Source of the DNA: Synaphobranchus kaupii
Taxonomy: Eukaryota > Chordata > Actinopteri > Anguilliformes > Synaphobranchidae
Direction of reading: 5' to 3'
Assembly (NCBI GenBank): GCA_029718625.1
Contig: CM056383.1
Location: 18,252,722-18,316,721 of the forward strand
DNA: 64,000 nucleotides
This document shows positions 42,606 to 56,000 of this stretch, piece after piece. The position numbers were made by a program, and so were the translations under genes. The stretch's first letter is position 1; each line of letters begins with the position of its first letter. A model generated the notes under the pieces. The model saw only the letters and a list, made by a program, of their open reading frames with translations, was not told the origin of the DNA and did not search any database.

Positions 42606-42607
42606 TA

Positions 42608-44970
42608 TATAGTGACACTATGTATATGTTTTATTTAATGGTGGATGCTAAGCAGTTGGCCACTAAATGGGGGGTGGGGGTGGTGAGATACAAAAATAGA
42701 CAAAAATAGATTGCTTCAGAAAATTCTTAAAAAGTCTGAAATTAGGACTGAAGAAGCATAAACTTTTTAAAGGCACAACTAAATTTAATAAACAGCAAAC
42801 AACTTGAATAAACTCCGTTGGTAATAGTAGTGCACTGCACAGAATACAGAAAGATGCGATATAAAGAAATATAAATATTAAGCAACATTGTACTGTACAC
42901 TCATGTAAAATACAATTCTAAAATAATTCCCTCCTGTGTCATTGCTTTTCTCGCTCCCCTTTTCCCGTCTGCAACATCATTACTTGCTGTACATTATTCA
43001 TGGAGAAATAAATTCACAGCAAAAAAAATAAAAATATTTACAAAGCAAATCAATTTCTGGTTCTATCAACTTCTCTCCATAAATTTAAAAATCAATCACA
43101 GTTCATTAAATGGGGATTCTGTTGTCAGAACTGGAGTCAGGTCTGTTTTAATAATTCAGAACAAATGCAAACGCATTGCCCCATTGAACCATTTCCTGGC
43201 ATCGCTATAATATCCAATTCCTCTACACATGCAAAATGGACTCAGAATTCAGCGAGGATGCAAGGGTGAAGCAGCCATCCGCAGGCTTCTAAATCCTCTT
43301 CATTTTCTCCCTGATGTATGCTGTACCATACTGTGCATTTTTACTAATGGGGGTAAAGTGCAAAAGAAAACTTTAGCTACTGGGTTGGGTTTGCATTGCG
43401 CCTCATGGCCTTAAAGCAGAAGGAGTACTGTATACATCTAACTAATGAACATGAAATATAAACACAGGAAATATAATACTGATACAGGTATCAAGAAAAT
43501 AAGTAAAAACTAATTATTATTAATCTGTTTACTGTTTATGCAAATTTTTGCTGTTTGCATAAACATCTTTTCAGATGTTTATGAGAACAAGAGTGTAGAA
43601 TGATGCATTGGTTGGGTGCACACAATTTTATGCTATCATTTTGTATCATTTTGTATAATAGTTTGTATGTGTCTGTAGATATGATGCTGAAATTATTACT
43701 AGTTTGTACAAATATCCCTACTTGTCCAACTGAATAAAAATGTTTTATTCAGAATGTTTTGTTAGCCAAAAGAAAAACTGCGGTTTATTTCAATTTTATT
43801 TTACCACAGCAAAGATGTTTACGTCCCTCTAGCTTGTGCTCAGCATTGCATTGGTCCATTTAACCTGCTTCTCACGCTGCTGATTAATTTCTGGTATCAA
43901 TGTGTAGAGAAATGCATTACAAGGTAAGATTCATTGTGTGCAAGAAATTACCACCATTTCTTTTCATTATGCCTCTCTTTTGGAACTACCTGCTTTTAAA
44001 TGGACCCAACATGCAGTTTAAAACCAGACGTATATTTCCAATTTTTTATCATTTGGAAGTGCTTGGTCGCTAATTTTGTGAATCACAAGTTGTTTTCTGT
44101 AGGATTCCCATGAATAGCACTGAATAAAAAAAAAGAATCTTATGAATAGCTTCAGGAAGAAAAAATATCTGCACACGATACATTATCCGTGTATTTTCAA
44201 ATCAGGTATTTGGGTACACCCATCCTGCAAACCAACAGAAAAATAATTTATTTTTCACCGCTATGGTTACATTACTTTCATTCAGATTTCCAGTCATATT
44301 TTGCTCCAGTTGAGTGCAATGACATTGCAAACTAAACAGAATTCCCCAGTTCCAGAATCTGGTACGTTTTTCAAGGCAAATAAACAAAGTTAGTTACACA
44401 AGTCATATCCTACTCAGTGGTAATAGATACTTCTGAAACGTATTTTTTAATTACTATTTCTTTATATTTTGCAAACATCGGGCAAAGCTTGTGCTATACC
44501 GTTATTTGACTGTTTATTGAATACAAGGGCTTCCAAGGTCCACTAACAGTACCTTGATTTCCAAACTCAAGCTCATACACTAATGGCTCTGGTTCGCTCA
44601 GCAAAAGAATCAGGAACAAAGCATTAGCCGGAGCTGAAATTTCAGCACAGAATCTTAACATGCATAATTGAAAAAGTGTTCATGAAAGAGAAAGATTGAT
44701 TTCTTTGAATGGTGAAACTCATTCCAACATTTTCAGTGCAAGAGACTCAATTATTTACAGCTGCCTGCTGAAGGTGAGGTAATTCTATTAAATTTGTAAA
44801 AATTGTTGCTATTGAGAACAGTGCTGTGTCTGAATTTATCACCCAAAGCTTTGAAATTAGGGGAGTACATTTTATATTTTTTAAGTTTTAACATACAGTT
44901 TTGTGATATATGACTTTGATGGAATGACTGAGTCAGATTTCCCATAGGGATACACTATAACTATGTATAG
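42608..44970 (-). other. epha6 intron 2 (inferred), unique
   Basis: AT-rich. No exon, RNA gene or mobile element recognised. Exon 2 was not found here or further on. Confidence 0.5.
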
Positions 44971-45168
44971 TTAAATGTAAGGGGGCGTGACGTGTGAGGT
45001 TTGAGGGACCAAACCCTGCAAGGGGTTTCTTTAAGCTCTGGAAAGCCACTGAGACGGAGAGACCCCGTATATAAGGAAATATAAATGATTAAAGCAAATA
45101 ACCTAGTTCCCACTCTGGAGGGAAATGCGGGAACTAGGAAAAAGGGGCGTAACAGAAAACGACCCGTA

Positions 45169-45840
45169 TAACCGGGCGAACGTCACACGAGAGCAAAGAA
45201 TCTCGAGCTCGGTAAACACAACGAGCTAAAAAAACACTGAATACTCACAGTATACAAAACAGTGAAAAACGAGATGCTAACGTGAACTGAGAGAAGGAGC
45301 TGCCTCATAGGTAACACACAAAGGAACATAAAATAGAGCTAATCAAAGGGAGAACGCGACAAGCGAAAAATAACTCCCTAGCTCTAAACGGAGTGAACTG
45401 CTTGCTGCAGGAATAGAAGGTAAGCAGTCTCCGTGTCCTAACCTACCTGCAGTGTGCCAAACGTAAGACATGTGAACACTAATAGCCCTACATCTCAATA
45501 ACCGGGTGAACGGCACACGAGAGCAACGAATCTCGAGCTCGGTAAACACACTGAGCTAACACTGAATACCCAAACAGTGGGAATACCCAAACAATAACTA
45601 AACAGTGAACAACGAGATGCTAACGTGAAATGAAAGGGCTGCCTCGGAGGTAACACAAACGAAGGAACATAAATTAGAGCTAAGCAAGGGGAGAACGCAA
45701 CAAGCGAAAAAATAACTCCCTAACTTTAAACGGAGTGTAGTATTTGCTGCAGGAATAGAAGGGAAGCAGTCTCCGTGTCCTAACCTACCGGCAGTGTGCC
45801 AAATGCAAGACATGCGAAAAATAATGGCCCTACATCTCAA
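45169..45840. repeat. Two tandem copies of a ~330-340-bp unit
   Basis: 45169-45498 and 45499-45840 are imperfect direct repeats. Both start near ACCGGGNGAACG, contain CGAATCTCGAGCTCGGTAAA and TGCAGGAATAGAAGG, and end at CCCTACATCTCAATA. They lie in the left part of the LTR-like element. A shorter duplication follows (CGCCCAGTCTCCCTGTAAGG at about 45939 and 46008). Confidence 0.85.
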
Positions 45841-46165
45841 TAAGGGGGAAGGTAACGAGAAGGCGAAAGGAACAGAGATATAACGTTCCATGGCTACTTT
45901 CATAGACTCGCAGTCACACGCACACATGTCAACGAAATCGCCCAGTCTCCCTGTAAGGAGAGACGTAGCCTACCATTAGGCGAACAAAACTACTGTCTGA
46001 ACAAAATCGCCCAGTCTCCCTGTAAGGAGACAGGTACCGAAGGACGAACAGAACAGCTGTTCTGGACATTTGCCGACTCAATGACTAACGCAAGCCTAGT
46101 AAAAAATACACGCTCTGCCTCTCATTATAGATAAAGCCCTGCCTCTCAGTATGATAAAACGCCCT

Positions 46166-48069
46166 GGGCCCTATCTTACACCCGGCGCAAAGCGGAGCTA
46201 ACCCAAACGCAAGTGTCTTTGCTATCTTACACCCGGCGCTAGGTCCATAATAACGCCTAACGCTTACGTCCTTTAACTAGCATGTATTCTTGCGCCATCA
46301 CAAGTGAACTGGGCGTGTTGGTCTTAAGATGAGGAGTGGCTAGGATTCTTTTTGGCGTATTGCTATCTTGAGCCAGCAGAAAGCGCTTTGCGCTAGAACC
46401 ACCACAAACCTGGTCTAAAGTCATGTCGCAGTTGTTTACATGTTATTTTAACGGCGCATATAAGTGCGTCTACATAGGCGTGTGCACAACTGTCTGTTAC
46501 ACACAGGAGCGTGCACAAGCATGACTAAAATATCTAGATCACAATGTGAAATATTATTATTGTGTAGGCTATATCAAAAATGCATAATAATAAAAGGTTC
46601 CATAGGTCCACATACCTTTCCCTCAGCGAATGGAAACGATGCCACATTACATTGCTCTCAGCCCACTCCATCAACATCCAGGCGATGTGCGATGGTACGG
46701 GACAATGGCTATCCATTAAAAAGGAGCTGATAACACCTATATCAAGCCTAATGCGCGAATTGTCATTTGCACCTAATGCGTGAATTGTCATTCAATGGAA
46801 AACTCGCGTACTGCAATAGACGGACATTTGCGTTCTGAAAATGCGCTTCAGATGTCATTACAATACAGCTCTGTTTATCTATGAATACAGCCTGTAAGTA
46901 AATAGAATGGTTTGTGACTGAAAAAAGTTCCAAACCTTGTCCAGTGAATATTGCTTTTATTGTTTTTCAAATAGCCTAGGCTACAGCGGACTCGCTGTGC
47001 ATAATGTTTTTTAGATAGACTATGGTTAAAAAACGGAGATAAATGTCATCATGTTAACTGAATTGTAGGCTAACCTTAGCTATTCTTCGTCCTTCATATT
47101 TTTTAAAATTACAGTGACAAGGTTTCCATACCCTCAGCTTATTAAAACCCCGCTGATTTCACCTGTAATTCCATAACTTGAACAAAAGATTTTAAAGAGA
47201 ACTAAGCGTCTAATTAGAAACTAAATTTGCAGCACGTTACACAATTAATTTACAATTAATTTTAATTCCATTATCTGTATGTTCGCTTTACATGAGCAGG
47301 TCTGTTTCCCCTGCTGTACATCGCACTTTTCCCGGTCTTCCTGGGAAAGTTTTAAAGTATTACGCTACCAGTTAAACAGGTTGGTCACATTTCCATAAGT
47401 AGGACATTATAAAACAAGGGAAAATATGCTGAACCTATGGGTTGCCAACCTGACAGATTTGTTGTATTTAGTGTCATCATTAAGGCAAAATAACGTTAGT
47501 TATGTTATTAATCAATATTAGAATGCAGGTAGCCTAATGAACTTCGGATGAAGCTTGAACATGAGTTCATTGCATAATCAAACGAAATTCGTTAAACAAG
47601 CAGGCTAATTTGGCGTTTTCTAAGGTGAGAAGGAAGCAATTGGTCGCTTATTCTCAGCTGTTGCAGGTGCTTTTAACGAAATTTAACAGCATATATTTCG
47701 TAAACAGCACTGTCAGGAATTACCGGGAACTCATAATACTACTACTGCTACTGATCCATATAGCCGATTCATTGATCGCACTAAACACGCACGAGCATGT
47801 CTGTTTCGCCATCATAAGCAATCCGCCAAGGTGGAAAAGCAGGCTTTTAAAGGGAATGGGATATGACATTTTGATTGGTTTATTGCATGTCACGCCCAAG
47901 ACACACCTATAATTAATGAAGAGACTAGGTTCAGCCCAGTTGCACCTTGCGCCGTGCTTAGCACCCAAAAAACACGCCGTTAAAATAGCAAAAGTAGACT
48001 TGGACACGCCCTAAATGGACTTAGCGCCATGCGCTTAGACTAAGCGCCAAGATCGCCAAGATAAGGCCC
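46166..48069. mobile_element. PIF/Harbinger-like DNA element, non-autonomous
   Basis: The left end GGGCCCTATCTTACACCC and the reverse complement of the right end GGGCCTTATCTTGG form short inverted repeats. A 3-bp direct repeat CCT lies on each side (46163-46165 and 48070-48072). The subterminal sequence is rich in GGCGC/GCGCC-type motifs (CCGGCGCAAAGCG left; TTAGCGCCATGCGC right), familiar from fish Harbinger-type repeats. A 3-bp duplication fits that superfamily, although TWA is the more usual target. The interior (about 1.7 kb) has no recognisable transposase. Confidence 0.65.
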
Positions 48070-48344
48070 CCTGTCTCTTAGTAAGAAATGACTATATAAA
48101 TATACCCACAAACAAACAAAGACTCCTCTCACTTTCAAGGAAGAAAGCAGACAGAGAGAGGATCGAGAGACAGAAAAGGCAACAGGTCTAAGCAAAGAAA
48201 GAAAAGGAAAAACACAGGTGTGATGCTGAGAGAAGCTCCGCAATAAAGACGGGGCGGAGCAAACATCCACTAAAAGGGCAGTGCCCTCGCATGGCTACCA
48301 AGGAAAACGACCGCAAGGGAAGGACTCGTCAAAAACCATGACAT

Positions 48345-49190
48345 TTAAATGCAAAAGTATTGGGACAGTTGTGTTAAATTGGTTGTTTTCCCTCTGTACT
48401 AATAAAGTTTGTATTTCAAATCAAACAATGACTACGAGGCAAAATTCACAATGTCTGTCTATGTTTATTTAATTCTGTTTTTTTAAACAGACATTGAACT
48501 AAATTACAACTAACTACTAACTAACGAACTAACTACTGGAGGACTTAGGAATCACCAGCAAACAGACTGTCTGCGGAAGACATTAGAAAGTGATGACAGG
48601 ATGATTATAAGAGCTGTGAATCAAATCCTAAATTGTCAGCCCCAATAATTGCTAATGATCTCCATACATTTGGGGAGAAATTATCTGTGTGCAGAAGACT
48701 GAGAGGCAAATTACAGAGGCTACACTTACAGATGTAAACCTCTTGTCAGCACCAAGAACAGAAAGGCGAGATTGGAATTTGCAAAAAAAAACAAAAAACA
48801 AAGATGAGCCTGATGAGTTTGGAAACAAGCCTTGTGGTTAGATGAGACAAAGAAAACCTTCACCAGAGAGAGATGGAAAGGTGAAAGTGTGGAGAAAGAA
48901 AGGGACTGCTCTGGACCCTCGGCATACTATTTCATCTGTCAAGCATGGTGGAGGCAGCATAATGGCTGTATGGCTGCATCTGCAACTGGTTCCATTGTTT
49001 TACTGATGCTGTAACCAGTGATGGCAGCAACAGAATGACAGCTTAAGTGTAGAGAAACATATTGTCCACCAATATTCAGATAAATGCCACCAAAGTCACC
49101 AAGATAGCAACCTAAAACATACAGCAAAGTTAACCAATGAGCTGGTGTTTGACGTGGCCCAGTCAGTATTTCTGCAGAGTCCACAATCAT
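48345..49190 (+). pseudogene. Decayed Tc1-like transposase
   Basis: Family-like peptides appear in several frames: RMIIRAVN (near 48600), then AEDxEANYRG, then WLDETKK (48830s, the first catalytic Asp context), then in another frame DGKVKVWRKKGTA, TISSVKHGGGSIM and finally a PSQ-like motif near 49170. The leading part (GCAAAAGTATTGGGACAG at about 48350) resembles the 5' end of known fish Tc1 elements. Many indels and stops, so an old inactive copy. The nested LTR-like element ends exactly at its left side. Confidence 0.75.
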
Positions 49191-52100
49191 TTCAAAGTGG
49201 TTTGATTTTGTCGGGAGTCCTGGCCGACCTGCAGTGACGCATCGTTCTACTAGAATGTCAACAGCCAATGAACGAGCGCACAACAAACGCAACGAAAAAC
49301 GGTTTGAAATTATCCGTACTTCTGTAGCCTTGGCAACTGTAGCCCTTTTTCCATTAGAATTTTAATTCGCTAGAAATTGATGCGCATCAGAAAGTTACTG
49401 CGAGAAGGCTGGTGGAAAACGAGTTAAATCGATGTAGAATGAAATGTAACGTGCTAAATTAATACGCTCGCTAGAGGTGGATTAAGCGGTAAACTGGTTC
49501 GACTGTTGGTGATGGAAAAACGTTGAAGCGATATAAGGATGTTGCGCATGCTCAGAACCCGCGCCACAGAGCTTGAGTGCAGCGCGGGAATATCGACTTT
49601 CCTTATGGAATGCCAAATGAGTCACAATTTGCCACAAATTGGACGCGTTGTATCCTTGCATAAACATTTATGTATTTGTGCTTAGAAAAAACGGCCTAAA
49701 AACGCCTACTAACGCATTTTGCTAACAGCCTAATGAGCTCCGCCTGGTGTTTTTCAGAGCCAATAAGGTTGAAACTAACTCACCCAATCAATGATGATCA
49801 AGGTTAGACCAGTCCAGACCTCACCTGTTCACCACAGATCTTATATGCTGCTTAATGATCGTACCTATTAAATTATGCATATGTGATGTGCATTCACCAC
49901 TGTAGGCCTACTACGCTTTTGTTTAGGTAACGTTATGTTAATCTACGTAATGTAAAAGCGAATTTACTGATATTCAGATAGCTGAGTGCTTTCTCCCTGT
50001 CGCGCAGTAGGATATGAGGAGTGGCACCGATGTAAGATCAATTTCCTGACTACTATCAGCACCAATTGTGATTGAATGTTTGCCGTCTCGATGAAGCGAC
50101 TGAGTGCCTTGTTATCGCATAAGCCTAGAAAGCCATGCATGAATTATGATTTTAAAATATGTTGCTGCTTTCTGATGTTTTGCTAATTTTTGGGATTTTA
50201 AGCTCTTCAAACGTAATAATACTTGGCACAGTGGTAGAGGTTTACGAGTAGTGCGGGCGTAGGTTTGAATTAGCCAATTGGTGGTGCTATAACAATGCAT
50301 TCAATTTGCAATGTTTAAACTGCCATAACTCTGAGCATGTAACAAACAAATCGCCTGCCTTTACATTCCTCTCCTCGCAAAGAACAAGCGCGTGTTTTGG
50401 AACTTAACACTACAGTGTGCTTTACTTAATTTTTACAGTTTTGCATTAATGTAAAACACTTAAAGCAGATCTTCTACTCGAGGCTTTGGTCATATTGCAT
50501 GCAATTTTCCTCCAGCAGAATTAGGGTTGCAAAGGGGCGGAAAATTTCCGGTAAATTAAGCTCCGGAATTTTGACCAATTTCTTTTTTAGCCTATAACAT
50601 GGAACTTAAATTTAGTTGGAAAATACACAACTGCAATTCTAGATCTCGCAGCATGCTTTGGCTAAAACAACCCAATTTAATGCGAATTCAGTTGAATTTC
50701 AACCCTGCACTGTGCATTCTTCCATAGAGTACTCAACTGACTACGTCACACTGGTTTCGGAAGTGACTTCCCCATTCATTTAGACCATAGACATTAACTA
50801 AAACGTACTTTCAAACAATTTCTAGTGATTATGTCTTACCATCAATTTCCTGGATTGTTCAATACAACAAAATACGTAGCTTTTCTGGACCAGCTTTGAG
50901 TATATTTTACGTTTTAGTATTTTTGAATATACCAGCGCTGGCACTGTTTAAAAACTCAACATCCCATAATTCCCTCTGGACGGTTCAATTAAGTAAAATG
51001 GACGAATTAGCAAGGTGGTATCAAAGATTTTAGATACAGTATATGACAAGATACGCAACTGGCGCTTTTCCCCATTGGATTTTTTGTCCACACAAGAGGA
51101 AGTGATCAGGCATGTTTGTCAGTAGTGTTTTCAGTTAGCTTAGCAACTAAAGTTACATAACGTATGCTAAGAGTGGCGCGCATCTGACCGGCGCTAGCCG
51201 GATTTAAAGTTGGTTTTCGTTGGATAGTCAAAATCATAACGGGTTGTAAGTAGTAGTACTGGGTCCTGACAACCTAGGCATATATAATCTAAAAAGAAAA
51301 GGTAGACTTTTGATTTCATCTGTCTGATAATGACCCGTTTAGCGAACTGTTTTGAAAAAACTCCATTGACCGCCAGTCATTCAATGAGCACCTGTTGTCT
51401 GTCTAATAAGTTCCAAGTGCGGACATTCCAGACCCAAAGTGGGACCTCTTGCTCCGCTTACCCTCTTTGGTGATATGCACTGCCAAAAATGTCCAGACGA
51501 GATGATGATATCTGATTGGTCGAGAACCGCCCGTGCGTTGCAGTAATGGATATGTAGTCCATTAAAGTGGACTACAAACCAGACTACAAATCATTAATCA
51601 TTACTTTAAAAAATTTAAATTGGAACATGAAATGTATGCTCTATATACTTATACCACACAGGCTAATCCAGGAATGTTTTGGCTCATTCTATTAATCAGA
51701 TTTCAAGAAATTGCCGAGTCTCCGAAGTCCATTCTGTCTGGAATGGGGAATAACACTTGTATGTCACAAAATACCTCCGAATCAAATATATTAAAAAACA
51801 GCAATCAAAACGGTGGATGCTTAGCCTAGATTGCTTTGGAGGTAGCACAGAAGTATAAAACATAAAAGAGGCGAGTGACCCGTATTGAATATGAAATCCA
51901 AGTATTTTTAATAGGCTATGCCCATAAGCTTGCACTGGCTCATTTGCTGGATACTCGCTGAATGGCAACAAGCTGATTATGTAGCTAGTTATCATTAAGT
52001 GGCCTGAAATAATCATTCTAATACTGAATCCTAGTAGGATAACATGAAACTTTTTGCTGAAGATACGTTTTAAAGCGATTTTATCAAATCACTAAATCAA

Positions 52101-52339
52101 TGTTATTTGCTAATTTATTCAACATTTCAGTTGTGCAATAAAAAACTTTTAAAATATCGCTTAATTGCTTATACTTGAGTGCCGCTTTCTCTATTTTTAA
52201 GATTTTTCCTGGGAGATATGTAAAGGCAGAAACAGGAAGCTTGGGGTTACAGTAAAGCATTCTGGGCAATTTCACTGCCCGAAGACTGCAGTCTTGCTCC
52301 CTCGAGTCAAATAGAGGGTTGAGGGACTAATTTCACGTA
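49191..52339. other. Mostly unique stretch
   Basis: Only the small MITE at 50522 is recognised. 49200-49720 is richer in CpG than the neighbours (GCGC, CGCG motifs), which may mark an unrecognised repeat. Confidence 0.45.
50522..50706. mobile_element. Possible small MITE (AGGGTTG ends)
   Basis: TAGGGTTGCAAAGG at the left and the reverse complement of the right end CAGGGTTGAAATTC are similar inverted ends, and the interior has CCGG-containing TTTCCGGTAAATT and CTCCGGAATTTTG repeats. This resembles a common fish AGGGTTGCAAAATTCC repeat. Not tested for a target duplication. Confidence 0.45.
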
Positions 52340-52969
52340 CTTCACTTGCATTTCTAACGGATTGGACCGCACTCGCCCTTGGCAACGCCTAAGACCTCCT
52401 TCCTCCACCTCAATAAGATAGCCATCCCTCTCCAAACCTAACGCTAACAAACTGGTTCACGCATTCATCTTTTCCCGGATAGACTACTGCAACGCCCTCC
52501 TCACTGGCCTCCCAGCTAAATCCATCAATCGCTTCAACTCATCCAAAACAGCACCACCAGAGTCCTTACCAGGTCTAAGAAGTCAGCCCACATCACCCCC
52601 ATACTCGCCCAACTCCACTGGCTTCCAGTCCATTATAGGATCAAATTCAAAGTTCTTCTCCTGACCTATAAAGCCCTAACAGGCCGAGGCCCCGTCTGCC
52701 TCAGTGACCTCAGCACCATCCACAAACCCTCATGCTCTCTCTGTTCCAGCCATTCCCCACTGCTCTGCATCGCCCCTACACGCCTTTGGAGACTGGGGGA
52801 TCGAGCCTTTTGCTCGTCTGCCCCTTGCCTCTGGAACTCCCTCCCTGACCACCTTAGAACTACTCCCTCTATTGATGCTTTTGAAACAGGCCTTAAAACT
52901 CTTTTTTAACAGCAAGCTTTCTTGTAAAGCTTTCATTGAAACCTTTTTGTCACTAACTCACTTTTAACC

Positions 52970-52975
<6 letters not shown>
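52340..52975 (+). pseudogene. L2-like LINE reverse-transcriptase fragment, frameshifted
   Basis: C-terminal end of a second, older LINE ORF. One frame reads NKLVHAFIFSRIDYCNALLT (about 52449-52508); after a frameshift near 52540 another reads QLIQNSTTRVLTRSKK, then ITPILAQLHWLPVHYRIKF and VLLLTYKALTGRGPVCLSDL. This is the typical C-terminal block of fish L2/CR1-type LINEs (Leu/Ile-rich, LHWLPV). The later part (about 52770-52920) also fits the family (RLWRLGDRAFCSSAPCLWN-like) in shifted frames. The element is 5' truncated and interrupted by the RTE LINE at the (TA)n tract. The remainder lies after 56395. Confidence 0.8.

Positions 52976-53001
<26 letters not shown>
52965..53001. repeat. (TA)n tract at the RTE LINE insertion
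   Basis: About 28 bp of TATATA directly before the LINE 5' end; the same type of sequence follows its tail. Confidence 0.95.
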
Positions 53002-53003
<2 letters not shown>

Positions 53004-53006
<3 letters not shown>

Positions 53007-56000
53007 TCTCCGGGAACCATCACCTTATCGTGGTGGAGAGGTTTGTGTGTCCCTATGAACCTGGGAGCTGTGTTGTCGGGAACCTTGTGTTCCTGTTAGG
53101 GACTCCCATGGCAAATTGGTCTCAGGCGAGGGGCCAGACTAAGAATGGTTCAAAAGGACTCCATGCTACAACATAAAAAGAGTTCAGTGACCCTGCCCGG
53201 AGGAAGCCCGGGGCCCACTTCTGGAGCCAGGCCCAGAAGGAGGACCCGTCAGCGAGCGCCTGGTGGCCGGGCATGCCACGGAGCCCGGCCGGGCACAGCC
53301 CGAAGAAGCAACGTGGCGACCATCACCATCACTACTGAAACTCCGTCATCCCGCGGGCCCACCACCTACGGGAAGAATCACTGGGGTCGGGTGCGCTGCC
53401 AGACAGGTGGCAGTGAAGTTAGAGGGTCTCGACGGACCAGACCCGGGCGGCAGAGGCTGGCTTTGGGGACGTGGAACGTCACCTCTCTGAGGGGGAAGGA
53501 GCCGGAGCTTGTGCGGGAGGTGGAGCGCTACCAGTTGGATCTGGTGGGGCTTACCTCTACGCACAGCATTGGCTCCGGAACCTTACTCCTGGATAGGGGT
53601 TGGACTCTATTCTTCTCCGGAGTTGCCCAAGGTGTGAGGCGTCGGGCCGGGGTGGGGATACTCATAAGCCCCCGGCTGAGTGCCGCTACGTTGGAGTTCA
53701 CCCCGGTGGGCGAGAGGGTCGCCTCCCTGCGCCTAAGGGTTATGGGGGGGAAAACTCTGACTGTTGTCTGTGCTTATGCACCGAACAGCAGTTCAGAGTA
53801 TCCGGCCTTCTTGGAGACCCTGAATGGAGTCCTACATGGGGCTCCTGTAGGGGACTCCGTAGTCCTGCTGGGAGACTTCAACGCGCACGTGGGCAACGAT
53901 GGAGACACTTGGAGAGGCGTGATTGGGAGGAACGGCCTCCCTGATCTGAACCCGAGCGGTGGTTTGTTATTGGACTTCTGTGCTAGTCATGGATTGGCCA
54001 TAACAAACACCATGTTCGAACATAAGGGTGCTCATAAGTGTACATGGTACCAGAGCACCCTAGGCAGAAGGTCGATGATCGATTTTGTCATCGTATCATC
54101 GGACCTGATGCCGTATGTATTGGACACTCGGGTGAAGAGAGGGGCAGAGCTGTCTACTGATCACCATCTGGTGGTGAGTTGGGTCAGATGGCCGGGGAAG
54201 CCTCTGGACAGACCTGGTAAACCCAAACGTGTAGTGCGGGTGAACTGGGAACGTCTGGAGGAGGCCCAGGTCCGGGAGACTTTCAACTCACACCTCCGGC
54301 AGAGCTTTTCTGGCATCCCTGTGGAGGCTGGGGACATTGAACCAGAGTGGACAATGTTCAAAGCTTCCATTGCTGAAGCTGCGGCTGAGAGTTGTGGTCT
54401 CAAGGTCTTAGGTGCCTCAAGGGGCGGTAACCCTCGAACACCTTGGTGGACACCGGTGGTCAGGGAAGCCGTCCGACTGAAGAAGGAGGCCTTCCGGGAT
54501 ATGTTATCCCGGGGAACTCCAGAGGCAGTTGCAAGGTACCGACAGGCTCGAAGGACTGCAGCCTCAGTCGTGGCAGAGGCAAAGCAGCGGGTGTGGGAGG
54601 AGTTCGGAGAAGCTATGGAGAAGGACTTTCGGTCGGCACCAAAGCGGTTCTGGAAAACCGTCCGACACCTCAGGAGGGGGAAACGGGGAACCATCCAAGC
54701 TGTTTATATTAAGGATGGGACACTGTTGACCTCAACTGATAAGGTGTTAGGGCGGTGGAAAGAACACTTTGAGGAACTCCTGAACCCGACTAATCCACCC
54801 TCTGTAGTAGAGACAGAGCTGGAGGATGATGGGGGATCAACATCGATTTCCCTGGAGGAAGTCACTGTGGTAATCAAACAACTCCACAGTGGCAAAGCCC
54901 CAGGGGTTGATGAGATCCATCCAGAAATGCTGAAGGCTCTGGGTGTTGAGGGGCTGTCATGGATGACACGTCTCATCAACATTGCGTGGAAGTCGGGGGC
55001 AGTGCCTAAGGAGTGGCAGACCGGGGTGGTGGTTCCCCTGTTCAAAAAGGGGGACCAGAGGATGTGTGCCAACTATAGAGGCATTACACTACTCAGCCTC
55101 CCCGGGAAAGTCTACTCTAAGGTACTGGAAAGGAGGGTCCGACCGATAGTCGAACCTCAGATTGAAGAGGAACAATGTGGATTCCGTCCTGGTCGTGGAA
55201 CAACGGACCAGCTTTTCACTCTCGCAAGGATCCTAGAGGGGGCCTGGGAGTATGCTTTTCCGGTCTGCATGTGTTTTGTGGATTTGGAGAAAGCTTATGA
55301 CCGGGTTCCCCGGGAGATATTGTGGGAGGTGCTGCGGGAGTACGGGGTGAGGGGGTCACTACTCAGGGCCATCCAATCTCTGTACACCCAAAGCGAGAGC
55401 TGTGTCCGGGTGATCGGCAGTAAGTCGGATTCGTTCCCGGTGGGGGTTGGCCTCCGTCAGGGCTGCGCCTTGTCACCTATCCTGTTTGTGGTATTCATGG
55501 ACAGGATTTCAAGGCGTAGTCGTGGAGGAGAGGGGTTGCAGTTCGGTGGGCTGAGGATTACATCGCTGCTGTTTGCAGATGATGTGGTCCTGATGGCATC
55601 ATCGGTCTGTGACCTTCAGCACTCACTGGATCGGTTCGCAGCCGAGTGTGAAGCGGCTGGGATGAGGATCAGCACCTCTAAATCTGAGGCCATGGTTCTC
55701 CGCAGGAAACCGATGATTTGTCTACTCCAAGTAGGGAATGAGTCTTTACCCCAAGTGAAGGAGTTCAAGTATCTCGGGGTCTTGTTCTCGAGTGAGGGGA
55801 CGATGGAACGTGAGATGAGCCGGAGAATCGGAGCAGCAGGAGCGGTATTGCGTTCGCTTTACCGCACCGTTGTGAGGAAGAGAGAGCTGAGCCAGAAGGC
55901 AAAGATCTCAATCTACCGGTCAATCTTCGTTCCTACTCTTACCTATGGTCATGAAGGGTGGGTCATGACCGAAAGAACGAGATCGCGGATACAAGCGGCC

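Larger units (their letters stand above)
44976..48343. mobile_element. LTR-like element (solo LTR candidate) containing the Harbinger-like element
   Basis: A segment with ends TGTAAGGGGGCGTGACG and ...CCATGACA. Without the nested 1.9-kb element it is about 1.46 kb. TG...CA ends suggest a solo LTR, and the reverse strand reads TGTCATGG..., like the start of the LTR at 1675. However, the flanking repeat is better read as TTAA (44971-44974 and 48345-48348), which would suit a TTAA-targeting DNA transposon with ends ATGT...ACAT. No protein-coding region was found. The unit is certain to be an insertion of some kind; its class is open. Confidence 0.5.

Noticed and set aside
54161..55072. Minus-strand frames of 177 and 122 codons
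   Set aside because: Antisense shadows of the LINE ORF.
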